The position numbers and the translations under genes were made by a program. From NCBI GenBank assembly GCA_038503035.1, contig JAVSML010001078.1, positions 193,972-257,971 of the forward strand: 64,000 nt of DNA, read 5' to 3'. The notes beneath the pieces are model-generated. The model ran no database searches. It was not told the DNA's origin and worked only from the letters and a program-made list of their open reading frames with translations. Positions 1 through 10,050 of this stretch are shown here, piece after piece. The first letter of the stretch is position 1. Every line of letters starts with the position of its first letter. The stretch is from Crocodylus rhombifer. Taxonomy: Eukaryota; Chordata; Crocodylia; Crocodylidae.

Positions 1-71
1 GGATTCTTAGATAATACTATGTTTCATAGCACCATTATAGTATTAGATCAGAAGGCAATTTTTTACAGTTA

Positions 72-225
72 GGGTGGCCAAAGCCTGGAGCCAACTTCCC
101 TGGAACCCCTACCTTGGGCAAATTCAAGAGGAGGTTGGATGATCCCAGCATTCATTCCTGCCTGTGACGGGGTCAGGCTAGATGATCTGCTCAGATCCCT
201 CCTGACCCTAGCTACTATTATACTT
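72..225 (+). mobile_element. CR1 LINE 3'-end fragment
   Basis: The stretch carries the plus-orientation CR1 tail: 'gggcaaattcaagaggaggttgg', then the block 'ggctagatgatctgctcag' and 'tccctcctgaccctagc'. The terminal octamer repeat is degenerate. Only the 3' untranslated end and the last codons of ORF2 could be represented. It belongs to the same tail type as the fragments at 2370 and 25323. Confidence 0.75.
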
Positions 226-424
226 GTGTTTTCTTAGCATGCGAGTAGAGGGCAGTCTACCATGATGGAGGAAAACCACAGCCGGAGTAAACTGGATAAG
301 AAATGAGGTCTATTGTTTAAGAGTTACTCAGCAGCATGGATCCCAATAGCTTTAGAACTTATCAGCTGAGATGGGGAAAGAATATGTCCATGCATTGTAG
401 CTGCCCCATAACCCTATGACTCTA

Positions 425-808
425 TGAAGAAGTAGGGCTGGATGGGACCTCCAGGGGTGATCTAGTCCAGCTCCCTGCATGGATCATCTCTCTCCAAACT
501 ATCCAATGTCTCTCTACAAATCCAATGTCTAACCTATTAGCAAAACTACAAAGTCAACCCTGACACAACCATGAGACCTAACACCCTAAGGTGCCCCACG
601 TAAAGCTGGGGGGCCATGATGGCCAAAGTCCTGCTGCTGCAAAGGTTGTTAAAATATGTTCAGGGAATCCAAGGAGAAGGGTCATGCCTTCCACTACATG
701 GGAAGACAAAAATGGGCCAAATATCCTTCCTGACCCCAAATGTGGTGATCAGTCTGACCCTGAGTGGAGGGGCAAGAGCCTCTAGCCAGGAACCCGCAGC
801 TTTAAGTC
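425..808 (-). mobile_element. Old CR1-like fragment, minus orientation
   Basis: It begins with a minus-strand CR1 tail ('gggctggatgggacctccag', 'gatctagtccagctccctgc'). The interior (about 560-800) differs from the other copies. It holds a phrase about a protein-free 'cctgaccccaaatgtggtgatcag' segment that I take to be a different CR1 subfamily or an older repeat abutting it. The small open frames here (591-927) are not convincing genes. Confidence 0.45.
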
Positions 809-809
809 C

Positions 810-1165
810 TAGAATCATGGAAAATTCAGGTTGGGAGGAACCTCAGGAGGTCACATCTAGTCCAACCTTGCTCCAAGCAGCCCCAACTACATCATACCAT
901 CCAAGGCTTTGTCTACCTGGGTCTTAAAACCTCCATGGATGGAGAGTCCATCACCTCTCTGGGTAACCTGTTTCATATTTTACTGCCCTTCTTGAGAGAG
1001 AGCTTTTCCTAGTATCCAATCTCAGCTTCCCTTGCTGCAGCTGGAGCCCATCGCTCCTTGTCCTGTCATCTGCCCCTACTGAGAACAGTTCAGCTCCATC
1101 CTCTTTGCAGCCCCCCTGCAGGGAGTTAAAGTCCCCCCAGGAGCTTTGGCACAGCCCAGTCAAAG
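810..1165 (-). mobile_element. CR1 LINE 3' fragment
   Basis: This is a typical minus-orientation CR1 tail. It starts at 'gaatcatggaaaattcaggttggg', then has 'ggaggtcacatctagtccaa', the 'tcttaaaacctcc' block, and 'cagcttcccttgctgcagct' with 'ctccttgtcctgtcatctgc'. The latter encodes the C-terminal ORF2 segment ('DDRTRS', 'KLRLDTRKS') seen in many copies here. The coding part is truncated. Confidence 0.85.
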
Positions 1166-1289
1166 CCCCCAGACTTGGCTGCAGTGAATGCCTAACACTT
1201 CTGAGGAAGGCTTAAAAATCCCCTTGGCACATGTAGCAGCACAAAAAATTCCCTCCCAGCCCAGAAGCTTGGAAAATACCCATAGTAGA

Positions 1290-1405
1290 GCACAGTCATA
1301 GCTATACCTAGATCACCCTTCACTAATGCCTGTCCAGCCTCTTTTTTAACACCTCCAATGATGGGAAGTCTACAGCTTCCCTAGACAGTCTATTCCACTG
1401 TACAG
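1290..1405 (-). mobile_element. CR1 fragment, left part of a copy split by a MITE
   Basis: 'cctgtccagcctcttttttaacacctcc' and 'cttccctagacagtctattcc' are an older CR1 tail in minus orientation. The same element resumes at about 1805 ('gtgaagaagcttttcctgatatc'), after the MITE at 1406-1799. Confidence 0.6.
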
Positions 1406-1799
1406 CAGTGGACATATCTACACGTGCATTTACTCTAGCTTAAATTTACTGCCCAGTAGTTTACTGCGCAGTAAGCAGGAATGGGCCAGCATCTACATGA
1501 GCAGGCATTAAAGCGCGTTAACATTGTGTGTCAACTGACTTGGGACTACAGCTAGTCCCAAGTCAGTTCACACACATGGTGTTACTGTGCAGTAAGGCAT
1601 CTATACATGCATTACTGTACAGTAACTAATCAGGTGTAAATTGGGTACCTTCATGATGTAGGTATCCAATTTACACTACAGTTGGCATAAGTTGCCATAT
1701 TTACTGGGCAGTAAATGTGCATGTGTAGTTGTGCGCCCATACTGTGCAGTAATTTTGGTTACTGAGCAGTAAAAGTGCATGTGTAGCTGCCCCCAGTGT
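1406..1799. mobile_element. Palindromic MITE, CAGTAA type
   Basis: The ends are inverted repeats: left 'ggacatatctacacgtgcattt', right reading back as 'ggcagctacacatgcac'. The interior contains six copies of the 14-bp palindrome TTACTG-NN-CAGTAA at about 1461, 1582, 1612, 1701, 1740 and 1759, with the two central bases varying. It has no coding capacity. It interrupts the CR1 at 1290-2335. Sister copies lie at 7388, 12459, 19106 and 42673. The style recalls the MITE-like Chompy repeats of crocodilians, but this was not checked. Confidence 0.75.
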
Positions 1800-2335
1800 C
1801 TAGTCCCAGTGTACTAGCAGTGAAGAAGCTTTTCCTGATATCTAAAAGCCTATTTTACTGCAGCTTCAAGCCAGCAGGAGGGAAAAGGAGTTTTCCTTCT
1901 TCTATATGGCAGCCCTTCAAGTATTGGAAGATGGCTGTTGTGCCCCATCTTAAGTGTCTTTTCTGCAAGCATCACACTGATGGCTAGAAAAGGGTATTTA
2001 GAGGCAGCCTCTTATTGAATGTGTGATCTAGCACAGGTCCCTGATCCTTCTCCTTCATGCTGCCATCCACCCGGATATCACCCATTTAGTATTGTATTTG
2101 TGATTATTATTCACGAGGTGTAGCACCTTGTATTTATCCATAATGGACACCATCCTGTGTTAGCTCCAGTCCAATCTTCCAATCTGCCAGGATCCTTCTG
2201 AATTACACTCCTATACTCCAACATGTTCACAGTCCTTCCCAGTTTCATCTTATCTGCAAATTTGCTCAAGGAGCTTTCTATGCCAGTCTGCAGATCATGG
2301 ATAAATCCATTGAACACCACCAGGATTTAAAACCT
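1800..2335 (-). mobile_element. CR1 fragment, right part, with reverse transcriptase relic
   Basis: This resumes the CR1 broken at 1405. About 2111-2320 on the minus strand reads as the reverse transcriptase palm ('GFIHDLQTGIESSLSKFAD'), the conserved ISDL...KFADD region of CR1, with the active-site pair decayed. Stops and frameshifts lie throughout, so it is non-functional. Confidence 0.65.
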
Positions 2336-2369
2336 GCCATTCTTTTATATGCACACCTGACAGTCTCCC

Positions 2370-2498
2370 ATCTGACAGGCTAGACGTACACCTTGCCGGG
2401 GTCATTTGACCCTGGTACTCTTTCCTGCCATCGTGGGGGGGTCAGACTCGATGATCTGCTCAGGTCCCTTCTGACCCTAGAAACTATGAAACTATAGG
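2370..2498 (+). mobile_element. CR1 LINE 3' tail
   Basis: The tail contains 'ccggggtcatttgaccctgg', 'tctttcctgccatcg', 'ggtcagactcgatgatctgc' and a terminal 'gaaactatgaaactatag' octamer repeat. It is the plus-orientation counterpart of the 3' end at 25323-25450 and so belongs to the same subfamily. Confidence 0.8.
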
Positions 2499-4018
2499 CA
2501 GGGATATGTAACATAACCCTTCACATATTGCTGCTTATGAATTACCTGTCTTCTCTGTCACAGGCCTGTAGAGATGACAAGTGCAATGTCGTCGTTCTCA
2601 CTTTGGACCTAGCGCAAAGGCTGCTCAAGTCAGCGGAAATGCTTGGATTTGACCCCTTTGGGTTACAGAGCAGACCCTTGGTGCTCATCATCTGACATCT
2701 GAGTCAATAAGCCTTCTCCTGGGAGGTGGGGAAAGCAGGGGGACGTCCCATCTGCTGCTATCAGAGGTGGGAATGAAACCATGACAATCGAAGGCCTCCA
2801 GGAAACGACCCCAAACAAGTGCCTGTCAGTTTGATTCATTCAGCCCTCATACTCTAATGTGTTGCGACCTTTCCGATGCTTTTAGGAAGCCAGGAAAACG
2901 TCTTCCTGAAGTTGTTACAGTGGCTTATTGCAGTCATCTGGCCCCCGGATCCCCTTATCTCTCTCTCCAGGTTCATAACTTATCATCTGTTTGAAAGGGG
3001 TCGCTAAGTGATGTTTGACGAGCGCCGTGTCGATGTCGGATGCATCCAAAATGCCGGGGTCTTAATTTGTTCCATCCATGAGCAGGTCGGATGAGATGGT
3101 GCAGAAGCTATTATTTTTTGGTTGCAGGGAAGGGGAGGCCTGAAGGGGTAGCTGGTTGGCAGCTATAAATTTTGCTACCTCTGAGAGCAGTTGTAACCCA
3201 AGGCCAAGGAGAGCTCCTTCCTGAGGCTGGAGTGAGTTACGACCTCTGATAAAATCAGTCCCGGAGGAGGACTGTGTGGGAGGAGAATACATTTCCAGTC
3301 CATATAACGTGTCCCAGGGGCAACACACCATGTGCAGCATCATGGAGAAGAAAATATATAGATTTTTATCTCTTCTCCCTGGCCGGGGTGTCTCGGTCTC
3401 ATCACTCCCTGGGTGTTCCCCACTCCGCTTTTCTTTCCCAGAGCCCTGCACTTGATCTTGGCGCGATACCGAAGGACGCCAAAATGGAGTCAGCTGGAGA
3501 AATGGCCTGAGAGCCAGGTGGTATATCCCAGGAAGCGGATGCTGTCCTGAGAGGAAATGCATCCATCATCCTAATCATGTCTGCTGGGGAACGGCCATCT
3601 GAATAAACACGGGCAGCTTTACAGGGCCGGTGTGCAGTCTCTTGTCGTTCCCCATCCCCTCGAAGAGGGGGGCGGCTGTTTCGCTGGGGTCGGTTACGTG
3701 GGCACGTGAGGGGGGGAGGCGGATGCAAATCTCGAGGCCAGGCTCCGGGCAAGTGGGTCCCGGGTTCCCCCCACCAGCACCCACACTCTCCTTTGCAGCG
3801 TGGTGGAGTTTCCTGCCTTCCCCTCCAAGGCGCTGACTTTTTTTAAAAAACATTTCCAGGCTCACGCCCAATGCATCCCATGTTTCCTTTCTGAATCGCC
3901 CTTTCTTCCTCCTTTCGTAGTGCCCCTCGGGTGCCCTTAAAACCCTTTTTTATGAAGGTGCCTCCTTTGTGGGAGAGCTCCAAGGTGCCGAATGCACGTT
4001 TCTCCGGGGTGGCTTTAT
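2499..4018. other. Single-copy DNA, no gene recognised
   Basis: I see no repeat family or conserved exon. The part at about 3640-3830 is GC-rich with several CpGs. Overlapping frames on both strands (3062-3871) have no recognisable motif and look like by-products of composition. Confidence 0.4.
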
Positions 4019-4328
4019 GAGTAGCACAGGGGTATCAAACTCATTCAGCCTCACAAGTCAGATGAAGGTCACTGGGCAGGTCTGGGGGACAAATTGTCCA
4101 TGCCAGAGCCAGCATGCAAGGTCAGTCCAGCACGGGTGCTGCACAAAGCCTGTGCCCTGGGCCAACCCCCGGTGCCACCTGCAGTGCTGGGTCCAGCCTA
4201 TGTGCTAGACAGGCTCTACCCATTGCGTGTGGCTCCTGGGGTCATTGTGAGACGCATAGGCTGGATCATAGGGCTCCATGGGCTGGATCCTGCTGGTAGA
4301 CCATATGCTTGACACCTCTGGAGTAGGC
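4019..4328. mobile_element. hAT-like MITE with 8-bp flanking duplication
   Basis: The element is 4027-4320. Its terminal inverted repeats are 'caggggtatcaaac' at the left and 'gcttgacacctctg' at the right, matching at 11 of 14 positions. The 8 bases before it (4019-4026, gagtagca) and after it (4321-4328, gagtaggc) agree at 6 of 8 positions. An 8-bp target duplication and CAGGGGT-type ends are typical of hAT elements. There is no transposase frame, so it would be non-autonomous. Confidence 0.65.
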
Positions 4329-5528
4329 CACGCTGCAGTCATCCAGGGGGTTGACCTTGATGACCCTTGGGATCCCTGCCAGCCCTGCAAGTCTTGAGCT
4401 GAGCTACATCTGTGCCCTTTTTTATGCTTTGGATCTGTCATCCCATGGCTTGTTTGAGTTACCGTCCAGATCTGCACCATTGAAGTCAGAGGACCCCAAG
4501 GATGTAGGTTGTAAGCTCCTCCAGGCATAACCTTGTCTTTCTAAGTCCTTTCTTATGTGCCTAATCCAGCACTCTGGGAATATTAAATAATGAAACACAA
4601 GCAGCTTTCCACATGAACAATGGGAGAAATACTGGAACCGAACTGTACAGTAATCACATAGGGAAACGAGGAGGCCAGACTTAAAACAAATGTGGAGAGG
4701 GTTTTTAAGATGGTTAGCTCAGTTTTTCCCCCCCCATTCCCTTCCCCAGTCAGGAGCAAGGTCCCATTCTTTGTGCTAGCAATGTGCATTATAAAGCAGC
4801 TGCATCTCAAGATTCCCAGTTGACCAAAGCCAAATGAGAAAATGCTTGGAGGAATTTCCATCCAAGGTTGCAGTCCTAAGGCAGGCAATAACCAGGGAAA
4901 GCCAAACCTCCTCTGGACTCTGCTTCTTCGCAACAGCCTTTGGAAGAAGTTTGGATCGCTATCAGAATCCAGTGGAGAACGATTAAAGATCATCGCCATC
5001 CAGAAAAGCAAGGCAGATGACCTACCTCCCCATGTTTTTTTTTCTCAACGTGCAAAATCCTGAGATTAGGCCGAATTGCTGATGAGAGCGGGAATGTCAT
5101 CAGGGCGAGCGGCTGTTGTGAGAGCAGGGTCGGAGGGTAGCAGAGATGCAGCAAGGCTGTCAGGCAGCTGAGATAACAAGAACACACGCAGGAGAGCCGC
5201 GCAGGAGGAAGTGGGTGTACAATGTGTACTATAAATTATAAGCAGGGCGGGCATGGGAGACGGCGGGTGCCATTAGCAGAGGTCAGGCCCAGCCGCTGAA
5301 ATGAGAGGGGTACATGTGTGACGATCGCCTGCCCGACTGCTGGGAAAACCTGTAAGGAAATGGGAAAGGAAATCCATTCTTTCTTCGCCAAATCCTGCGG
5401 GTCACCAGCTGGGCTGAGCCCGGTGTGTAACAGCAGAAAACCCAGTTCTTACGTACGTGCAGTGCAGCCAGCAAGGGGGAGAGCATATGCCTGGGACCTG
5501 AATTGTTACACCCATCAGCAAGTCTGAC
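4329..5528. other. Mostly single-copy DNA with a possible SINE tail
   Basis: At about 4500-4595, 'ggttgtaagctcctccaggc', then 'taatccagcactctgggaat' and 'attaaataatgaaa', resembles the 3' tail carried by some reptile MIR-like SINEs. Nothing gene-like is seen in the rest. Confidence 0.35.
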
Positions 5529-5700
5529 ATTTAAAAATCCCCAATTTTCAGTTTAAAAACAGTAATAACATTCTTCTGTGATTAAAATGAAACAGTACTA
5601 TCTATCTATCTATCTATTAATGGTATTTCATTTAAATCATGGGAAAATGTGGATTTGGGGTTACTTTTTTTAACTGAAAGTTGGGGATTTTTTTTAAATC
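5529..5700. repeat. Imperfect palindrome of about 170 bp
   Basis: The left arm (5529-5597) and the right arm (5618-5700) are inverted copies. For example 'aatccccaattttcagttt' at the left pairs with 'aactgaaagttggggattt' at the right, and 'attaaaatgaaacagta' pairs with 'tggtatttcatttaaat'. The loop is a CTAT microsatellite. This is either a decayed foldback MITE or a hairpin formed by inverted duplication. Confidence 0.65.
5598..5617 (+). repeat. (CTAT)5 microsatellite
   Basis: Five uninterrupted tetranucleotide units lie exactly in the loop of the surrounding palindrome. Confidence 0.9.
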
Positions 5701-6264
5701 AGAGAAAACCAGGATCCCTGCCCATCAGACAGGAGCCAGGGGCCCAGGTTGCAGAAGGAGGGCATTTGGGGAGAAGCTATTTCTACTTATTTCTGCTTAT
5801 TGGACTATTATGACTACTTTTGAATCAGAAGAGCTTCTTCTCTAGAGGACTAAAACAGCAAAATGAGAAGAGTCAGGTCTCTGAGTCTCGTCTTCAGCTG
5901 GTGTAAACTGGTAGCACAGCTCCCCTGAAATCCAGGACAGATCCAGCCCGCGGGGAGGGAAGGAGGGACCACGGTGTGCGACTGAATGGACTGAATCCCA
6001 ACACCCGTCGCAGGGCCTTAGGGAGATAAAGGTGCAGTGGACTACGCTCGCTGTGCCGTGAACTATTTTCAACTTTGAAGAAAAAAAAAAGGATCGTCTG
6101 GAGAGTGAAGTAGCAGAAAATCAGGCTGTGATAATAAAGGACTTCCCTGACAGCAACGCTGTTCATGTTGCAGAAGCTCGTCTGCATTTGCGTCGGGGAC
6201 AGAGAAAAGAATTAAAGGAAAATCTGGAACCCTGTGATTGCCTGATGATCTTGACTTTTATTTA
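5701..6264. other. Single-copy DNA, no gene recognised
   Basis: No known repeat or exon is recognised. Minus-strand frames at 5842-6187 lack any family motif. Confidence 0.35.
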
Positions 6265-6592
6265 AACACATGCGCACACACACATACCTATATGCACACA
6301 CATATGCACACACCTATGTGCATGCACACATATGCATGCATATACACATATACACACCTACACACATACATACACATGTGCATACTTACACAGAAACACA
6401 TACTACACATGCATACACATATACGTACCTTCACACACATGCACACACACATACATACCTACATGCACGCACATATGAATACCTACGCACATTCACATAT
6501 ACATACCTACACGCACATACGCACACACACACACATCAGTACACATACATGTACACACGTAGACACGCACACAGCTTGCATGTGTGTTACTG
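6265..6592. repeat. CA/TA-rich alternating purine-pyrimidine tract
   Basis: About 325 bases are built from imperfect CACA, CATA and TGCA units ('cacacacatacctatatgcac'). It is a decayed (CA)n-type microsatellite. The alternating purine-pyrimidine pattern is the kind that can adopt Z-DNA. Open frames rich in His, Thr and Tyr across it are artefacts. Confidence 0.9.
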
Positions 6593-7387
6593 TGGTTTAA
6601 GAGACAACTTGTCAGGAATAATCGTATGCGATATTCTAGAGATTAGGAAAAAGAAAATCCCCAAAATATTTCCCTTTTTCTTTTTTTTCTTTTTAATTTC
6701 ATGAATTTTCAGGGCTTGACTCCTGATTTTTGAGCACGTGAGGTTTGGTAATACTGCAAAGATTTTCTATAGCACATCCCAGGTTGAAGCAAGCACTCCC
6801 TTATAATCAGGCTCCATGTAGCTGTCTGACCTATAGGCTGTATTTGCCTTCTTTCCTCTCTTCCCCTCCAACCTCAAAATAGTTCAAATCTTCAAAGACC
6901 CCCTCCTCCCTCACAACACCCCCCTTCAGACCTGGAGCTTCCTTTTGCCCTGGCTTTTATTGGATTTCAGGAGCCGTTCAGATCGCCCTCTCTGCTGCAC
7001 AAATTCTTGACATATTGGGATCGTATTTCACCTGAGCTGGTGCTGTTGCATGTTCGCTATCTCACCCCCCTGAATTAATTAAACCATTAATTTTTAGGAA
7101 TAAAAATGCCGCATCCACCATAGCTGGAACAGCGCAGGCTTTGTTGAACAAGCTTCTGCCAAACAAAGCGGCTTCTCTGTCTCTCCCCAGCTCTTGCTTC
7201 TCTATCCTTGATGTCTATTGAGTACAAGTGCACCCCTGGCTGCACCGTTAGAGGGAAATCCTCATTCTGTGAGTCAGGAGGGTATGGTCATTTGAAGAGC
7301 TCAGCAGATGCTGCAGAGAGCCAGCACAGCTGCTTTCCCCCAGCAAGTGAAGACATTGTGGGGCTCGAAGTTCATCTCTATTACAAA
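6593..7387. other. Single-copy DNA, no gene recognised
   Basis: The stretch is pyrimidine-rich at 6660-6700 and 6845-6925, with an AT-rich block near 7070-7110 containing TAAT words ('gaattaattaaaccattaat'). No repeat or exon is recognised. Confidence 0.35.
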
Positions 7388-7812
7388 CTCAGTGGCTGTG
7401 TCTACACAAGACACTTTACTGCACAGTAGACTAATCAACTGTGCAGTAAAGTGTCACTGTCTACATGTGCAGGCACTTACTGAGCAGTAAGTTAGTCTAC
7501 TGCACAGTAAATTTATTACTTGAAAAGGGAGGGTGTAAAGAATTTTTTTTTGCCAAAAACTTGTTGGTTTAATAACAGATATAATCTCTACTATGAGTCC
7601 TGATTGCCTCTGCAGTAGACTAATTTATTGTGAAGTAAGTGCCTGCATGTGTAGACAGTGACAGGAAGGCATACACAGGTAGTAAATTTACTGCACTGTA
7701 GACTAATTTACTGTGCAGTAAAAGCCTGAATGTGTAGACAGTGATGTGAAGACATATGCAAGTAGTAAATTTACTGTGCAGTAAAGCCAAAACATGTAGA
7801 CGTGCCCACTGA
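7388..7812. mobile_element. Palindromic MITE, CAGTAA type
   Basis: The ends are 'ctcagtggctgtgtctacac' at the left and 'catgtagacgtgcccactgag' at the right, an inverted pair of about 20 bases. The interior has many TTACTG-NN-CAGTAA units and internal 'gtgtagacagtga' repeats, so subterminal blocks have been duplicated inside. An AT-rich core (7515-7600) lacks the motif. It is non-coding. Confidence 0.75.
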
Positions 7813-7900
7813 GTTGCTTACAGGTGTAATTTGCCCTGTGCCTCAGTTTCCCTTCAGTAAACTGGGGGCTGCTCCTTACCACAGCTGTGGTTCAATGCCA
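7813..7900 (-). mobile_element. MIR-like SINE fragment
   Basis: 'gccctgtgcctcagtttccc' followed by 'tcagtaaactggggg' matches the central core of MIR in reverse orientation. The fragment is short and directly abuts the MITE. Confidence 0.5.
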
Positions 7901-8214
7901 GAATGGCAGGAGGTTTTTGGGAGGGGATGTATCCTGGCCCTGAGGTTGTTTAACACTTTGCTGAATAGCTTCGAAGCCGAGTTAGCTTCCTGATTAGGTC
8001 TTCAGATGCCATGCAACAGGGAGAGGCTGGTGGTTATCTGCGGCCATCCTTCAGTGAGCTACCCTCTGCAGCCAAGACTCCTGAGAAGACTCCAGCCAAG
8101 AACCCTTCAAAAGGTCCAGCAAAGTCACCTCCAAGAAGTCCTTCCAAATCAATATGATTACTATTTACAATATAAATGCATTAATGTAGCTATATTACTC
8201 ACCTCTAATTGACT
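7901..8214. other. Single-copy DNA
   Basis: The part at 8050-8150 has a loose AAG/CCA periodic texture ('gagaagactccagccaag'), giving Lys/Pro-type frames. I could not assign it to a gene or repeat. Confidence 0.3.
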
Positions 8215-8392
8215 ACAAAATTATGGTTTATTTCTGGTGAAAATAGGGTATGGGGCCTTGGTTCAGGAACCAATCCCCCATTTATAATGTTGTTCTTATG
8301 GGAAAATCGGTTTCGAGTTACGACGTTTTGACTTAAGACGCAGTTTTCGGGAACCGATTGTGTTGTAAGTCTGAGGACCGCTTGTAATAGAG
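8215..8392. mobile_element. DNA-transposon-like end fragment
   Basis: 'cttatgggaaaatcggtttc', 'gagttacgacgttttgactt', 'cagttttcgggaaccgattg' and 'tgtaagtctgaggacc' form a text typical of old vertebrate cut-and-paste transposon ends. I recognise the style but not the family. Confidence 0.45.
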
Positions 8393-8582
8393 AACTTAAC
8401 GCAGATCTCCACAGCTCTGGATCCAGCCACAATTAACCTCTTTTTTCCCCCCGAGTAGAAGCTAGCTTGGGGAACTGAGGCATGCAGCTTTATACCATGA
8501 ACACCTTTAAACCAGAAATGCAACAGTAAACCCACAGTCTGTCACCGCTGCAAACTCTGGGGGGGACAGGAGCAGAGGTCAA

Positions 8583-8726
8583 GAGGAACATCTCATCTCC
8601 CATTTGTCTTTGCTGAAATTCATTGTCTTGTCTAACGCCTACTTCTGTGGTCTACCATGTTCAAGGGTATTAGGCATTAGGCAACATAATGAAATTCAGC
8701 AAAGACAAATGGAAGATGTTCCTAGG
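8583..8726. repeat. Hairpin with arms of about 55 bp
   Basis: The left arm 8584-8640 contains 'catttgtctttgctgaaatt' and the right arm 8672-8725 contains 'gaaattcagcaaagacaaat'. Both arms end in AGGAACATCT or its complement. Pairing is nearly continuous apart from a small insertion in the left arm. The loop is about 31 bases. It may be a very short MITE or a foldback. Confidence 0.7.
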
Positions 8727-8807
8727 GAAGAAAAAGCATAAATACCAAATGGCAGATAATTGGCTAGGTGGTAGCACTGCTGAGGGGGGTCTAGGGTTTT
8801 TATGGGG

Positions 8808-9165
8808 CCCGGACTCAACGTGAGTCAGCCAGGTGATACCAATGCTGTTTTGGGCTGCGTTAATAGGTGAGCACTATGCAGACACAGGACCTGATAGCTC
8901 CACTCTGCTCAGGGCTCGTTAGGCCTCTGCTGGGCTATTGTGACCCATCCTGGGCTCCGCATTTTAAGACAGATGTAGAGGAACTTGAAAGAGAATCCAG
9001 ATGTGGGTGATGAAGAACGGAGCCGTGCTGGGAAGCCTGAGACTATGGGGGGGTGCATTAGCTTGTAGAAAAAGAGATGAAGAGGGGGATATCATAGTAG
9101 TTTTCAAATACTTGAAAGGCTTTGATGAAGGAGAGAACTGATTTTGCGCCCTCCCGCAGAGACCA
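8808..9165 (+). mobile_element. Old CR1 ORF2 fragment
   Basis: 'ggcctctgctgggctattgtgaccc', 'cattttaagacagatgtagag' and 'ggatatcatagtagttttcaaatac' match the CR1 ORF2 thumb and C-terminal region (the RPxLxYC...F...D(V/M) block). It is heavily mutated and about 350 bp long. Confidence 0.65.
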
Positions 9166-9675
9166 GCAAAGCCAAACCTCAGGGAAAAATGTCCTTACTG
9201 TCCGAAGGACCGTGGCATGAGCAGCTGAGGGGAGGATGCAATTATTGGGGTGCATCACTTCCATCTAGGACGCTGAGGGCAAACCGCTGTGGGTGCAGCG
9301 ACACGGCCAGGGCTGTGTTGCGCTCCAGACTGAATCTGAATTCTGCACCACAAACTCGGGGCAGCTGATGGTGGTTGTGCACGAGCTCAAGGTTTTCAAT
9401 GGAGTTTTATTGGATGGTCCAGTTGGCCACCGTGTGCAATGCGGAGATAGCGATGAAGATCCAGGTACCGGCAGATTCATGACATTATTTGTCTTGGTTC
9501 TGATGAAGCCCAGACATCTCCCCTCTTTCTTTCATTTCCTCCCACCTTGCCATTTCCAATAACCCAAATTGCTTGTCTCGTCCCCTCCTTCATGCCCCAT
9601 TGTGCCTCCTTCCAAGTCCTCTTGGGGCCTGAAGTTGCACCCAAAGCAGGCCCCACCATCCCTCCAGCACAGGAT
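9166..9675. other. Single-copy DNA, no gene recognised
   Basis: The stretch contains several CpGs (9190-9450) and frames on both strands without motifs. No repeat is recognised. Confidence 0.35.
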
Positions 9676-10050
9676 CATAGAGCCATGAATCATAGAAAGT
9701 GAGGGTGGAAGGGAGCTCAGGAGGTCATATCTAGTTCAACCCTCTGCTCCAAGCAGGACCAGCCCCAGCTACATCCTCCCAGCCAAGGCTTTGTCTACCT
9801 GGGTCTTAAAACACCCCCAAGGATGGAGATTGCACCGCCCCTCTCTAGGTAACTTGTGCCAGTGTTTCACCACCCTCCTCGTGAGAGAGTTTTTCTTAAT
9901 ATCCATCCTCAACTTCCCTTGCTGCAGCTTGAGCCCATTGCTCCTTGTCCTGTCATCTGCCCCACTGAGACCAGCCCAGCTCCATCGTCTTTCGAACCCC
10001 GCCGCAGGGAGCTGATGGCTGCTACCATCTCCCTCTTCAAGACTTTGCTT
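9676..10050 (-). mobile_element. CR1 LINE 3' fragment
   Basis: It starts 'gaatcatagaaagtgagggtgg', then 'caggaggtcatatctagttc', 'tctacctgggtcttaaaa' and 'cttcccttgctgcagcttga'. On the minus strand the coding part reads 'GADDRTRSNGLKLQQGKLR', the C-terminal ORF2 segment. It is 5'-truncated. Confidence 0.9.

Noticed and set aside
6238..6704. His/Thr/Tyr-rich frames of 120-144 codons
   Set aside because: They read through a CA/TA simple repeat in different frames; the composition is that of the repeat.
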